From Clostridiales bacterium (GTDB taxonomy: Bacteria > Bacillota > Clostridia > Christensenellales > CAG-138), in contig CAKJYC010000012.1 of the NCBI GenBank assembly GCA_918244965.1, forward strand, positions 1 through 64,000: a DNA stretch of 64,000 bases, written 5' to 3'. Shown piece after piece: positions 17,834-26,220 of this stretch. How positions within the stretch are numbered: position 1 is the stretch's first letter; each line of letters begins with the position of its first letter. Position numbers and translations under genes: made by a program. Below the pieces are notes generated by a model. The model was not told where the DNA came from, did not search any database, and saw only the letters and a list, made by a program, of their open reading frames with translations.

Positions 17834-18454
17834 ATGTATCTCATCGCAGGGCTCGGCAATCCGGGGCTGGGCTACAAAAAAACACGGCACAACGCGGGCT
17901 TTCAGGCGCTCGACGCGCTGGCGGACCGCTTCGGGATCCGTGTAAAGACCAAGGGCTTTTCGGCGCTGTACGGGGAGGGCCGCATCGGGGACGAGCGCGT
18001 GATCCTCATGAAGCCCCAGACCTATATGAACAACAGCGGCGACGCCGTGCAGCAGCTTCTGCACTTTTACAAGCTCGCGCCGGAATCGCTGATCGTGCTG
18101 TACGACGACATCGAGCTGCCGACCGGGAGCCTGCGCATTCGCGCAAACGGCTCCGCGGGCAGTCACAACGGCATGCGCTCGATCATCGCCTGCGTGCATT
18201 CGGAAAACTTCGCGCGCGTGCGCATCGGCGTCGGCAAGGACGAAAGCGTGCTGCTGCGCGATTATGTACTGAAGCGTCCCTCGAAGGCGGAGCAGGCGCA
18301 GCTGGACGAGGTCTTTCAGAACGCCGCCGACGCCGCCGCGCTGATCGTCGCGGGACGCATCGGGGAGGCGCAGACCAAGTACAACAAGAAGCATGAAAAG
18401 AACCGCTCCGTTTCGATCGACGGACATAAGGACGACACAGAACATGGTGCATAA
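17834..18454 (+). CDS. pth: peptidyl-tRNA hydrolase
   Basis: Recycles peptidyl-tRNA released from stalled ribosomes. The N-terminus IAGLGNPGLGYKKTRHNAGF includes the family signature with the catalytic histidine, followed by MKPQTYMNNSG and GSAGSHNGMRSI. The 206 residues are slightly more than the usual 185-195 because of a charged C-terminal extension (KHEKNRSVSIDGHKDDTEH). An AAAGGAACGGAT ribosome site precedes the ATG. The pth-mfd-prsA order is common in Firmicutes. Confidence 0.95.
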   Translation: MYLIAGLGNPGLGYKKTRHNAGFQALDALADRFGIRVKTKGFSALYGEGRIGDERVILMKPQTYMNNSGDAVQQLLHFYKLAPESLIVLYDDIELPTGSLRIRANGSAGSHNGMRSIIACVHSENFARVRIGVGKDESVLLRDYVLKRPSKAEQAQLDEVFQNAADAAALIVAGRIGEAQTKYNKKHEKNRSVSIDGHKDDTEHGA

Positions 18455-18472
18455 ACACACCAAAATGGTCGT

Positions 18473-21400
18473 ATGAAAGAGCTTTTGCGCGCGATCGCAG
18501 ACGATCCCGCCTATCGACAGCTGCATACTGCGTTACAGGACGGCGACGGAACGGTTGCCGTATTCGGCCTGTCCGAGGCGCATCGCCCTGCGGTGAATGC
18601 AGCGCTTGCCGAGGATCGGACGGTCGTTTGGGTCGCGCCGACGCCCGCCGAGGCGATGCGGCTTTTCGAGCTGCAGCGGGCATATCGCCCGGACGCCGGG
18701 CTGTTTTTGCCGCGTGAGCTGCCGCTGGTCCACCTTGAAGCGGTCTCGACCGAGCGACGCGCGGGCAGGCTGTCCGTGCTCTCGCGCCTTGCGCTTTCCG
18801 TGTCCTCGCTCGTCGTTACCTGCGCCGAGGCGCTGATGGAGCGCCTTGCACCGCATGAGATCTTTATGTCGCAGATCGTGCGCGTGCAGGTCGGCGATAC
18901 GATCGACCCGCGCACGCTTCTGGAGCAGCTCTGCACGGCGGGCTACGAGCGCACGGCAGAGATCGAGGGTCCCGGTCAGTGCGCGATGCGCGGCGATATC
19001 CTGGACGTGTTCCCGCCGCAGGCTGAGTATCCGTACCGCATCGAATTTTACGGCGACGACGTCGATCAGATGCGGCAGTTCGATCCACTGACGCAGCGCG
19101 GCGTCGGGCAGGTGCGTTCCGCGGTGCTGCCGCCGGCTTTTGAGACACCGCAGACGGCGGAGGCGATGGCGCGCGCCTTACGGCTGTTGAAGAACGCGCA
19201 GGGCTTCGACGCGCAGCGCGAATCGTGGCGGGAGCGCCGTCCGTGCGTCGGCGCAGACGTGCTGGTTCCGCTGCTGTATCCGGTCACCGAGACGCTCCTC
19301 GATTATCTTCCCGACGGCGCCCTGCTGCTGTTGAACGACCCGTCGCGTATTGCGGACGAGGCAAACGCGGCGGAGATGCTCTTTGCGGAGACGGTCGCGG
19401 CGACGCTCGAACGCGGCGAAGGACATTCGTCGCAGGGAAAGCTGCTGGTTCCGGCCGACGCGCTGATGAAGCGGCTCGACGGCGGGCACAGCGCCGCGTA
19501 TTACGCGCTGTTTCGCCCCTATCCGGAATTCAGGCATCGCGTGCGCGTCGGCTTCACGGCGGAGCCCGCGCCGGCGTACCTCAACGATTCCGCACAGTTT
19601 GTTTCCGAGCTTGCGCGGCTTCTGCAGGCGCGGGAAGCGGTGCTATTATACGTCGGCGAGGCGACGGAGCGCATGCACGACGTGCTCGACGGCAGCGATC
19701 TGCGCGTTGCGTATGCGGACCGTCTCAACCGCCCGCCGGTGCGCGGCGAAGCGCTGGTCCTGAAGGAGACGCTGCCGCAGGGCTTCGCGTTCCCGGAGCT
19801 GCACCTGTATGTGCTGACGGCGCAGGAGCTGTTCGGCAAAAAACCGGCTTCGCACGTGAAAAAGCGCGGGGCGACGCTGCGTTGGACGGATCTTTCCGTC
19901 GGGGATTACGTTGTGCACGAGGCGCACGGCATCGGCAAATTCCTCGGCGTCGAGCAGCTGACCGTGCAGAACAGCACGAAGGACTATCTGCTGTTCGCCT
20001 ATCGCGGCGACGACCGGCTGTACATCCCGACCGATCAGCTCGACCGCATCCAGAAATACGTCGGCGCGGACGCGGACGTGCCCCCGCAGCTATCGAAGCT
20101 CGGCGGCACGGAATGGCAGCAGCGCGTACAGAAGGCGCGCGAGGGCGCAAAGAAGCTCGCGGTCGACCTTGCGCGGCTGTATGCGGCGCGCTCTTCGCAC
20201 AGCGGCTTTGCATACGCAAAGGACACCGCGTGGCAGAAGCGGCTTGAGGACGCCTTCCCCTATGAGGAAACGCCGGATCAGGCGCAGGCGATCCGCGACG
20301 TCAAAGCGGACATGGAATCGCCGCGCCCGATGGACCGGCTGCTGTGCGGCGACGTCGGCTACGGCAAAACCGAGGTCGCCATGCGCGCGGCGTTCAAGGC
20401 GGCGCAGGACAGCAGGCAGACCGCCTTCCTGGTCCCGACCACGATCCTTGCCCAGCAGCACTATCATACGCTTTTGCAGCGGTTCGCGGATTTTCCGGTC
20501 CGCGTCGCGTGTCTTTCCCGCTTCCAGTCGCCGAAGGAGTGCGCCGAGGTCAAAAAAGGGCTCGCGTCCGGCGAGATCGACGTGGTCGTGGGCACGCATG
20601 CGCTGCTTGCAAAGTCCGTGAAGTTCAAGAATCTGGGTCTTCTGATCATCGACGAGGAACAGCGCTTCGGCGTGAACCACAAGGAGCAGATCAAGGCCAT
20701 GCGCAGCGAGATCGACGTGCTGACGCTGACTGCGACGCCGATCCCGCGGACGCTGAACCTGTCGATGACCGGCATCCGCGACATTTCGACGATCGACACG
20801 CCGCCGGAGAACCGGTTCCCGGTGCAGACGTTCGTGACCGAATACAACGACGCGCTCGTTGCGACCGCGCTCCAGAGAGAGCTGGCCCGCGGGGGACAGG
20901 CGTTCGTCGTATCGAACCGTGTGCTGACGATGGGCGCGACGCTCCAGCACCTTGAAAAGCTGCTGCCAGACGCGCGCATTCAGATGGCGCACGGACAGAT
21001 GCCGGAGCAGCTGCTCGAAAACACGATGCTGGCGTTTCTGAACCGCGAGATCGACGTGCTGCTGTGCTCGACGATCATCGAGAACGGCGTGGACATCCCG
21101 AACGCGAACACGCTCGTCGTGCTCGACGCGGACAAGCTGGGCCTTGCGCAGCTCTATCAGCTGCGCGGTCGCGTCGGCCGTTCCACGCGCATGGCGTACG
21201 CGTACTTCACCGTGCCGCAGGCGCGCGCGATCTCCGAGACGGCGCAGAAGCGGCTGCTTGCGATCCGCGAATTCACGCAGTTCGGCGCGGGCTTCCGGCT
21301 TGCGATGCGCGATCTGGAGATCCGCGGCGCGGGAAGTCTTTTGGGCGCGGAGCAGCACGGGCATATCGCGGACGTCGGCTATGAATTCTACTGCAAGCTG

Positions 21401-21913
21401 ATGCGCAGCGCCGTCGCCGAGGCAAAGGGCGAAACGCCGGTGCACGAGATCGAGACGACCGTCGACGCGCCGATCGACGCGTACGTACCGAAGTCGTTTC
21501 TGCCGTCCGAGCTGCACCGGCTCGCCATGTACAAGCGCATTGCGGACATCGGCGACGCCGACGCATATACGGACCTTTTGGACGAATTCAACGACCGCTA
21601 CGGCGACCTGCCGGAGCCGGTGATGACGCTGATGCAGCTGGCGCTGATCCGGGCGTATGCACGGCGGGCGGGCTTCTCCGCCGTCACCGTGCGCGATGGT
21701 AAGGTTACGATGACCTACGACACGTCGGCGCATCCGGACGGCATGCGGCTCCTCGCCGTTCTGTCCGAGGATCCCGATCTCAAACTGGTCGCGGCGGAGC
21801 CCGCGCAGGTGGTCTGGACGAACAAAACCTGCAGTTGTCGCGATTTTGTCAAAAAACTTCCACAATTCGTTTACAGGCTGATGCATTGCATCGACCCGGA
21901 ATCGGGAGTATAA
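18473..21913 (+). CDS. mfd: transcription-repair coupling factor
   Basis: A DNA translocase of 1146 residues that removes stalled RNA polymerase and recruits UvrA. The order is a UvrB-like N-terminal module, an RNA-polymerase-interaction domain (VGDYVVHEAHGIGKFLGVEQL, about 480-500), the RecG-like helicase core with Walker A GDVGYGKTE (about 625-633) and DEEQRFG, TATPIPRTLNLSM, RGRVGRS, and a C-terminal TRCF domain. It lies 18 bases after pth. No Shine-Dalgarno sequence is obvious before ATG 18473, so translation may depend on coupling to pth. Confidence 0.95.
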   Translation: MKELLRAIADDPAYRQLHTALQDGDGTVAVFGLSEAHRPAVNAALAEDRTVVWVAPTPAEAMRLFELQRAYRPDAGLFLPRELPLVHLEAVSTERRAGRLSVLSRLALSVSSLVVTCAEALMERLAPHEIFMSQIVRVQVGDTIDPRTLLEQLCTAGYERTAEIEGPGQCAMRGDILDVFPPQAEYPYRIEFYGDDVDQMRQFDPLTQRGVGQVRSAVLPPAFETPQTAEAMARALRLLKNAQGFDAQRESWRERRPCVGADVLVPLLYPVTETLLDYLPDGALLLLNDPSRIADEANAAEMLFAETVAATLERGEGHSSQGKLLVPADALMKRLDGGHSAAYYALFRPYPEFRHRVRVGFTAEPAPAYLNDSAQFVSELARLLQAREAVLLYVGEATERMHDVLDGSDLRVAYADRLNRPPVRGEALVLKETLPQGFAFPELHLYVLTAQELFGKKPASHVKKRGATLRWTDLSVGDYVVHEAHGIGKFLGVEQLTVQNSTKDYLLFAYRGDDRLYIPTDQLDRIQKYVGADADVPPQLSKLGGTEWQQRVQKAREGAKKLAVDLARLYAARSSHSGFAYAKDTAWQKRLEDAFPYEETPDQAQAIRDVKADMESPRPMDRLLCGDVGYGKTEVAMRAAFKAAQDSRQTAFLVPTTILAQQHYHTLLQRFADFPVRVACLSRFQSPKECAEVKKGLASGEIDVVVGTHALLAKSVKFKNLGLLIIDEEQRFGVNHKEQIKAMRSEIDVLTLTATPIPRTLNLSMTGIRDISTIDTPPENRFPVQTFVTEYNDALVATALQRELARGGQAFVVSNRVLTMGATLQHLEKLLPDARIQMAHGQMPEQLLENTMLAFLNREIDVLLCSTIIENGVDIPNANTLVVLDADKLGLAQLYQLRGRVGRSTRMAYAYFTVPQARAISETAQKRLLAIREFTQFGAGFRLAMRDLEIRGAGSLLGAEQHGHIADVGYEFYCKLMRSAVAEAKGETPVHEIETTVDAPIDAYVPKSFLPSELHRLAMYKRIADIGDADAYTDLLDEFNDRYGDLPEPVMTLMQLALIRAYARRAGFSAVTVRDGKVTMTYDTSAHPDGMRLLAVLSEDPDLKLVAAEPAQVVWTNKTCSCRDFVKKLPQFVYRLMHCIDPESGV

Positions 21914-21914
21914 T
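21886..21914 (+). promoter_or_regulatory. promoter of the PrsA/SurA-like gene, inside the end of mfd
   Basis: TTGCAT (21886-21891), 17 bases, perfect TATAAT (21909-21914). The -10 overlaps the mfd stop codon TAA (21911-21913). Confidence 0.8.
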
Positions 21915-21951
21915 AGGAGAAAACTACGGAAAGGAACTCTGATTTACACAT

Positions 21952-23421
21952 ATGAAGCATTGGAAAAAACTTCTTGCCGTCAGCACGGCAGTACTGATGA
22001 CGCTGTCCATGGCGGCGTGCCTTGTGCCGAAGACCGACGACGCAGAGGCGCCGACGGCAAAGACCTCCGCACAGACGACCGACAAACCCGCGGACAATCC
22101 CGCAGGCGAAACGGCATTTGACGGCGACGCGATCGCGATGGAGCTCGGCAGCGTCACGGTTACCGCGAACGAGTTTGCAAACGTGTTCGAATCCTACATC
22201 GGCATGTTCTCCTACACCGGCGAGATCACGGGCGAAGACGTTGAGCAGTGCTTTGCCATGGTCGAGGACGAGCTGATTCGCTACTACCTGCCGCTGTGGA
22301 AGGCCGAAGCGCTTGGGATCACGCTGTCCGCAGAGGAGGAGACGGAGATCGAATCGCTCGCCCGTGAGCAGGTCGAGGAGGAGCGCAGCGCGCTGCTGTG
22401 CCAGTTCGCGTACTATTACGGCGCGGCCGACGACATTGCGGACGATGCGTCAACGCTGACCGAGGAGCAGATCGCAACGGCGATCGACGGGATCAACGAG
22501 CAGCTTGAGCAGATGTTCTACGAGGGCTTCGTGTTCGAGGACTACCTTGCGATGGAGCAGGACAGCTATGCGGAGAGCTATCGGATCGACAAGCTGACCG
22601 TGCTTCTGCAGGAACGCGTAACAAACGGTCCGGTCGGCGACGCCGAAATCGAGGACTGGTATCAGAAGACGCTTGAGGAGCAGAAGAACCGGTATACCGA
22701 AAAGCCGGAGGAATTCTATTACAATACGCTAAGCTACGACAGCGGGCTCAGCGAAGCCCCCGTGCTGTACGCGCCGGAGGGCTATGTGCGTGTGCAGGTC
22801 GTCGAGATCATGCCGGAAGGCGATCCCGATCCCGCGATCGCGGAGAACCGCACAAAGCTGTCCGCGCTTGAAGCGGAGTACGGCGCGATCCTGCTGAACG
22901 GCGGCGACGAGGCGCGCAAGGCCGAGATCGAGACCGAGCATGCCGCGCTGAAGGCGAAAACCGAAGCGCTGGAGGCAGCATATTACAGCGAAGTGCGCGG
23001 GAAGTGCGAGCAGGCACATGCCGCGCTTGCGGGCGGCGCGTCGTTTGAGGACGTCATGGACACGTACAACGCGCACGACGATGACGAAACCGGCAGCGAC
23101 GAACGGCTGGTCTACCTGAACGGTACGGACACGCGCAACGGCAGTCTGCAGGCGATCGTCAGGACACTTGCGCCCGGTGAATATTCCGCGCCGACGCTGA
23201 TCGACGGTGCGTATGTGATCGTGAAGCTGGTCGAAACGATCCCGGAAGGACCGGTCGACCGCGCGTCGATCGACGACCTGATCCGCGCCGCGGCAAGCGC
23301 ATCTCTGACGGATGAAGCGTGGGAGGAGCAGTTCGACCTCTGGCTTGAGGAGGCCAAGGCGGCTGCTGTGTTCCATCGGGACACCTATGAGATGATCGGC
23401 GAAGACTACCTGTACGAATAA
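21952..23421 (+). CDS. PrsA/SurA-like lipoprotein (parvulin-type foldase family)
   Basis: A predicted lipoprotein of 489 residues with signal peptide MKHWKKLLAVSTAVLMTLSMAAC and a lipobox ending at Cys23. A Thr/Ala-rich linker follows, then an N-terminal SurA-like helical region (VTANEFANVFESYIGMF...) and a C-terminal parvulin-like region (ARAALAGGASFEDVM-type helix, then LAPGEYSAPTLIDGAYVIVKLVE). A long charged helical insert (AIAENRTKLSALEAEY...) sits between them. It probably assists folding of secreted proteins at the membrane. The position next to mfd matches prsA/surA genes in other Firmicutes. Whether the isomerase site is active is not clear by eye. Confidence 0.8.
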   Translation: MKHWKKLLAVSTAVLMTLSMAACLVPKTDDAEAPTAKTSAQTTDKPADNPAGETAFDGDAIAMELGSVTVTANEFANVFESYIGMFSYTGEITGEDVEQCFAMVEDELIRYYLPLWKAEALGITLSAEEETEIESLAREQVEEERSALLCQFAYYYGAADDIADDASTLTEEQIATAIDGINEQLEQMFYEGFVFEDYLAMEQDSYAESYRIDKLTVLLQERVTNGPVGDAEIEDWYQKTLEEQKNRYTEKPEEFYYNTLSYDSGLSEAPVLYAPEGYVRVQVVEIMPEGDPDPAIAENRTKLSALEAEYGAILLNGGDEARKAEIETEHAALKAKTEALEAAYYSEVRGKCEQAHAALAGGASFEDVMDTYNAHDDDETGSDERLVYLNGTDTRNGSLQAIVRTLAPGEYSAPTLIDGAYVIVKLVETIPEGPVDRASIDDLIRAAASASLTDEAWEEQFDLWLEEAKAAAVFHRDTYEMIGEDYLYE

Positions 23422-23446
23422 AGCACGAATAAGGAGGAACGAAACG

Positions 23447-23872
23447 ATGTACTGTCCGAAATGCAGAAAGGTCCTGCCCGACGACGCGACCGTATGCGAC
23501 GCGTGCGGCGCCGTAATCGCCAAGGAGCCGGAGCTGATGTTTGATCCGCCGAAGAAGGAAAAGACCGAAAAGGCGGCAAAGACGCCCGCCGTCAAGGACG
23601 CGTTCAAAAAATGGGCGCGGGAGCAGGGCTCGTTCTGCCTGATCGCAAAGGCGGTCGCCGTCGTCGTGATGCTGTTCTATCTTTTGACCGCGATCGTGTA
23701 CGCGATCACGCTGATCGTCGAGCACTATGCGGGTGGCGTTGTCTTCTCGGAATTCTTCCTGAAGCTGCTGACCGGCCTCGTCTACGGCGTCGTCATCTGG
23801 CTGCTGTCCGACGCGGTCCTGTACCTGCAGAAGCTGTATGAAATGAAAAAGAAGGAACAGAAGGATAAATAA
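23447..23872 (+). CDS. zinc-ribbon membrane protein of unknown function
   Basis: A 141-residue protein. The N-terminus is a zinc ribbon (CPKCRKVLPDDATVCDACG, two CxxC pairs), then a Lys/Pro linker, then two hydrophobic segments (CLIAKAVAVVVMLFYLLTAIVYAITLIV and FFLKLLTGLVYGVVIWLLSDAVLYL) and a basic tail. GGAGGAACGAAACG precedes the ATG, 25 bases after the previous stop, so it is probably co-transcribed with the foldase. No specific role can be named. The same N-terminal design (ribbon, linker, membrane helix) recurs at 40920-41720. Confidence 0.7.
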   Translation: MYCPKCRKVLPDDATVCDACGAVIAKEPELMFDPPKKEKTEKAAKTPAVKDAFKKWAREQGSFCLIAKAVAVVVMLFYLLTAIVYAITLIVEHYAGGVVFSEFFLKLLTGLVYGVVIWLLSDAVLYLQKLYEMKKKEQKDK

Positions 23873-23884
23873 TCCGAAAAAAAC

Positions 23885-23920
23885 AGGGACCGTTCAAAAT
23901 GCTTTTGAACGGTCCCTTTT
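23885..23920. terminator. strong bidirectional terminator
   Basis: A perfect 15 bp stem, AGGGACCGTTCAAAA pairing with TTTTGAACGGTCCCT, with a three-base loop. T-runs on both strands serve the convergent genes at 23872 and 23930. Confidence 0.95.
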
Positions 23921-23929
23921 GCATGCTGT

Positions 23930-25066
23930 TTAATTCGCAACCTTGGAGTGGCACATCGGGCTCGTCAGGTCGAGGCCGAGGAACGTATAGCCGTTTTTCG
24001 TGCCCCATTCGAGGATGGACTCGACGGCGCGCACGCTCTGAAGGTGGATGTCGTGCTGCAGTACGATCGAATAGTCCGGATGGTTCTTCATGCCGGCGAT
24101 GACGCGGTTCTTTACGTCCGCACTCGTGTAGGCCTTGCCGCTGCTGTCGCCTGCAGACACGGTCCAGTCGAAGTACCGGTAGCCCATGTCCTCCATGATC
24201 TTCGTGAGCCGGGTCATGATCCCCTTGTTCCGGCGGCTCGCCGTATTGCCGCTGCCGCCGGGGAAGCGAAAGATACGCGTGTACGAACCGGTCTGTTCCT
24301 TGATGACCTCCTGCGTTTTCAGAAAATCCTCGAAAAACGCCTGCTCGTTCTTGTACATCTTCTTGTATTCGTGCGTATAGGTGTGCACGCCGATGCTGTG
24401 CCCCTCTTCATACGCGCGTTTGATCAGATCCTTGCGGCCCTTATTGCCGATCACAAAGAACGTCGCCTTGGCGTTGTACTTTTTCAGCACGTCAAGGAGC
24501 TGCTCGGTGTAGCCGCACGGACCGTCGTCGAACGTCAGATAGACCGTTTTTTCGGGCGGCATGACGATCTCCGGCATCTCGACCGGCACGACCTCGACCG
24601 TCCGCACGACCGTCGTGCTTCTGCCCTCGCCGTCCGTCGCGGAATAGCTGAGCTCATAGGTGCCGCACAGATACGGCACGACCTCGCCCGAAACCTTGAC
24701 CTCGCCGATCGGGTTCCGCAGATAATCCTCCGCAAAACAGCCCGGATCGGAGAACGTGAAGTCCGCAGGGACCGTGATCTTTTCTCCGCCGATCAGCGTG
24801 ATGATCGGGCCGGTGATCGGGATCTCGGTGGGCTCCGGCGTCGGAACGGGTGTCGGCGGCAGCGTCGGCAGCGGGATCTCCGTCGCAGCGGGCGTCGGAG
24901 GCGGTGTCATGACGACAGCTTCCTCCTCTTCGGCTGTCGGCGCGGCGGTCGGGATCGCCGTGGCTTCCGCGACCGGGACAGACACATCCGTTCCGCTCGA
25001 TCCGCACGCGGCGGCAAGCAGGAACAACAGCGCGCAAAGCAGCATCGCGCATACGCCCCGTTTCAT
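23930..25066 (-). CDS. polysaccharide deacetylase lipoprotein (carbohydrate esterase 4)
   Basis: A predicted lipoprotein of 378 residues with lipobox LLAAAC, then an acidic Pro/Thr-rich linker (PTPVPTPEPTEIP), then an Ig-like DUF5011-type domain (TVPADFTFSDPGC...GTYELSYSATDGEG) and the NodB deacetylase domain. The NodB domain shows the catalytic TFDDGP, the metal histidines HSIGVHTYTH, the RFPGGSGN motif and a late HD pair (VLQHDIH). It should deacetylate peptidoglycan or another surface glycan. ATG 25066 is chosen over GTG 25075 because GGAGG sits eight bases before it and directly abuts the GTG. Confidence 0.88.
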   Translation of the reverse strand: MKRGVCAMLLCALLFLLAAACGSSGTDVSVPVAEATAIPTAAPTAEEEEAVVMTPPPTPAATEIPLPTLPPTPVPTPEPTEIPITGPIITLIGGEKITVPADFTFSDPGCFAEDYLRNPIGEVKVSGEVVPYLCGTYELSYSATDGEGRSTTVVRTVEVVPVEMPEIVMPPEKTVYLTFDDGPCGYTEQLLDVLKKYNAKATFFVIGNKGRKDLIKRAYEEGHSIGVHTYTHEYKKMYKNEQAFFEDFLKTQEVIKEQTGSYTRIFRFPGGSGNTASRRNKGIMTRLTKIMEDMGYRYFDWTVSAGDSSGKAYTSADVKNRVIAGMKNHPDYSIVLQHDIHLQSVRAVESILEWGTKNGYTFLGLDLTSPMCHSKVAN

Positions 25067-25101
25067 TCCGCTCACCTCCGTTTGTTTTCGCTAACCATAT
25101 T

Positions 25102-25130
25102 ATTATGACATATTTCGCGCAAAAATGCAA
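25102..25130 (-). promoter_or_regulatory. promoter of the deacetylase gene
   Basis: On the minus strand TTGCAT (25125-25130), 17 bases, CATAAT (25102-25107). Confidence 0.6.
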
Positions 25131-25132
25131 TG

Positions 25133-25172
25133 AAAAAAGGACGTCCGGAAACTGTGCGTTTCGGAACGTCCC
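25133..25172 (-). terminator. terminator of the nrd/trxB operon
   Basis: On the minus strand GGACGTTCCGAAAC and a nearly complementary GTTTCCGGACGTCC form a long stem followed by TTTTTTC, just past the trxB stop. Confidence 0.85.
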
Positions 25173-25188
25173 TTCGGGCAGGGTCTTG

Positions 25189-26106
25189 TTATTTCCGCTC
25201 GTTGATGTAGCGGCAGGCGGCCAGCGCGGCGGTCGCGCCGTCGGCCACGGCCGTGGTGAGCTGGCGCACGTATTTACTGCGGCAGTCGCCCGCGACATAG
25301 ACGCCCGGCGTATTCGTACAGCACTGCTCGTCGGTGTCGAAATAGCCGTACTTGTTCAGCGGATGCAGCTCCCTGAACGGCTCGTTTTCAGGGATCAGGC
25401 CGATCGCCACGAACAGCCCGTCGCACGCGATCTCGCGCTTCTGACCGGTCGTGCGGTTTTCGACCTCGACGCCCGCAAGCGCGTCGCCGCTCTTGATCAG
25501 CCGGTTGATCTTGAGGTTGGTCAGCACGCGCACGTTCCTGCGCGATTCCAGCACCTGTTGAAGCCGTACCTCGCCGGTCAGCGCGGGCAGGTCCTGCAGA
25601 ATGATGACCTCTTTGCACTTTTCGGCAAGCAGGATCGCTTCCTGCAGCGCGGAGTTGCCGCCGCCCGCGACGCAGACGGTCTGATTCGTGTAGAAATCGC
25701 CGTCGCAGACCGCGCAGAACGAAATGCCCTCGCCGACAAGCTCGTTCTCGCCTTCAAGGCCCAGCATGCGGTGCTTGACGCCGGTCGCGATCACCACGGT
25801 CAGCGCCTCGTAGCGGCCGCCCTCTTCGGTCTCGACGATCCGGAGATCACCCTCGGTCCTGACGGAGATCGCCCTTTCGAGCTCGACGTCCGCGCCCTGG
25901 TGCAGGATCTGCTCAAGGAAGCGGTCCGCAAATTCGTTGCCGCTCATCTGGAGCGTGCCGGGATAGTTTTCCACCTTCGGCGAATGCGTGATCTGTCCGC
26001 CGAAACCGTGCTTTTCGAGCACCAGCACCGTCTTGCCGTTGCGCAGCGCATACAGCGCCGCCGTCATCCCGGCGGGTCCGCCGCCGATCACGATCATATC
26101 GTACAT
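25189..26106 (-). CDS. thioredoxin-reductase-like flavoprotein lacking the NADPH signature
   Basis: A 305-residue TrxB-family protein. FAD motifs are VIGGGPAGMTAALYA and GVYVAGDCRSKYVRQL, and the redox pair is CAVC (131-134). The second dinucleotide domain keeps GGGNSALQEA (148-157), but the HRRxxxR motif that binds NADPH in ordinary TrxB is replaced by IILQDLPALTG (168-178). It may therefore use ferredoxin, another flavoprotein or NADH. It is the last gene after nrdD (115-base gap), whose product carries a redoxin domain, so that domain is the likely substrate. ATG 26106 has AGGAGG upstream; the longer frame lacks a ribosome site. Confidence 0.85.
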   Translation of the reverse strand: MYDMIVIGGGPAGMTAALYALRNGKTVLVLEKHGFGGQITHSPKVENYPGTLQMSGNEFADRFLEQILHQGADVELERAISVRTEGDLRIVETEEGGRYEALTVVIATGVKHRMLGLEGENELVGEGISFCAVCDGDFYTNQTVCVAGGGNSALQEAILLAEKCKEVIILQDLPALTGEVRLQQVLESRRNVRVLTNLKINRLIKSGDALAGVEVENRTTGQKREIACDGLFVAIGLIPENEPFRELHPLNKYGYFDTDEQCCTNTPGVYVAGDCRSKYVRQLTTAVADGATAALAACRYINERK

Positions 26107-26139
26107 GGGAATACCTCCTGAAAAAACTGGAATCATGCG

Positions 26140-26204
26140 CCGTAGGCGCAAATGTCACTGCCGCAGGCATATCGCAAGGGTGCCGACCGCCGGTCAGCAC
26201 CCTT
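26140..26204 (-). repeat. hairpin repeat between nrdD and trxB (same family as 29551-29675)
   Basis: Contains GCCGTAGGC, GCCGCAGGC followed by ATATCGC, and a longer hairpin AAGGGTGC...GCACCCTT with inner GACCG/CGGTC. No T-run follows on the minus strand, so it may be an mRNA stabiliser or partial attenuator rather than a true terminator. Confidence 0.6.
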
Positions 26205-26220
26205 CGTAAAGCCGTCGGGC

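Noticed and set aside
20090-21886. 598-residue minus-strand ORF opposite mfd
   Set aside because: Shadow of mfd helicase region; no family motifs.
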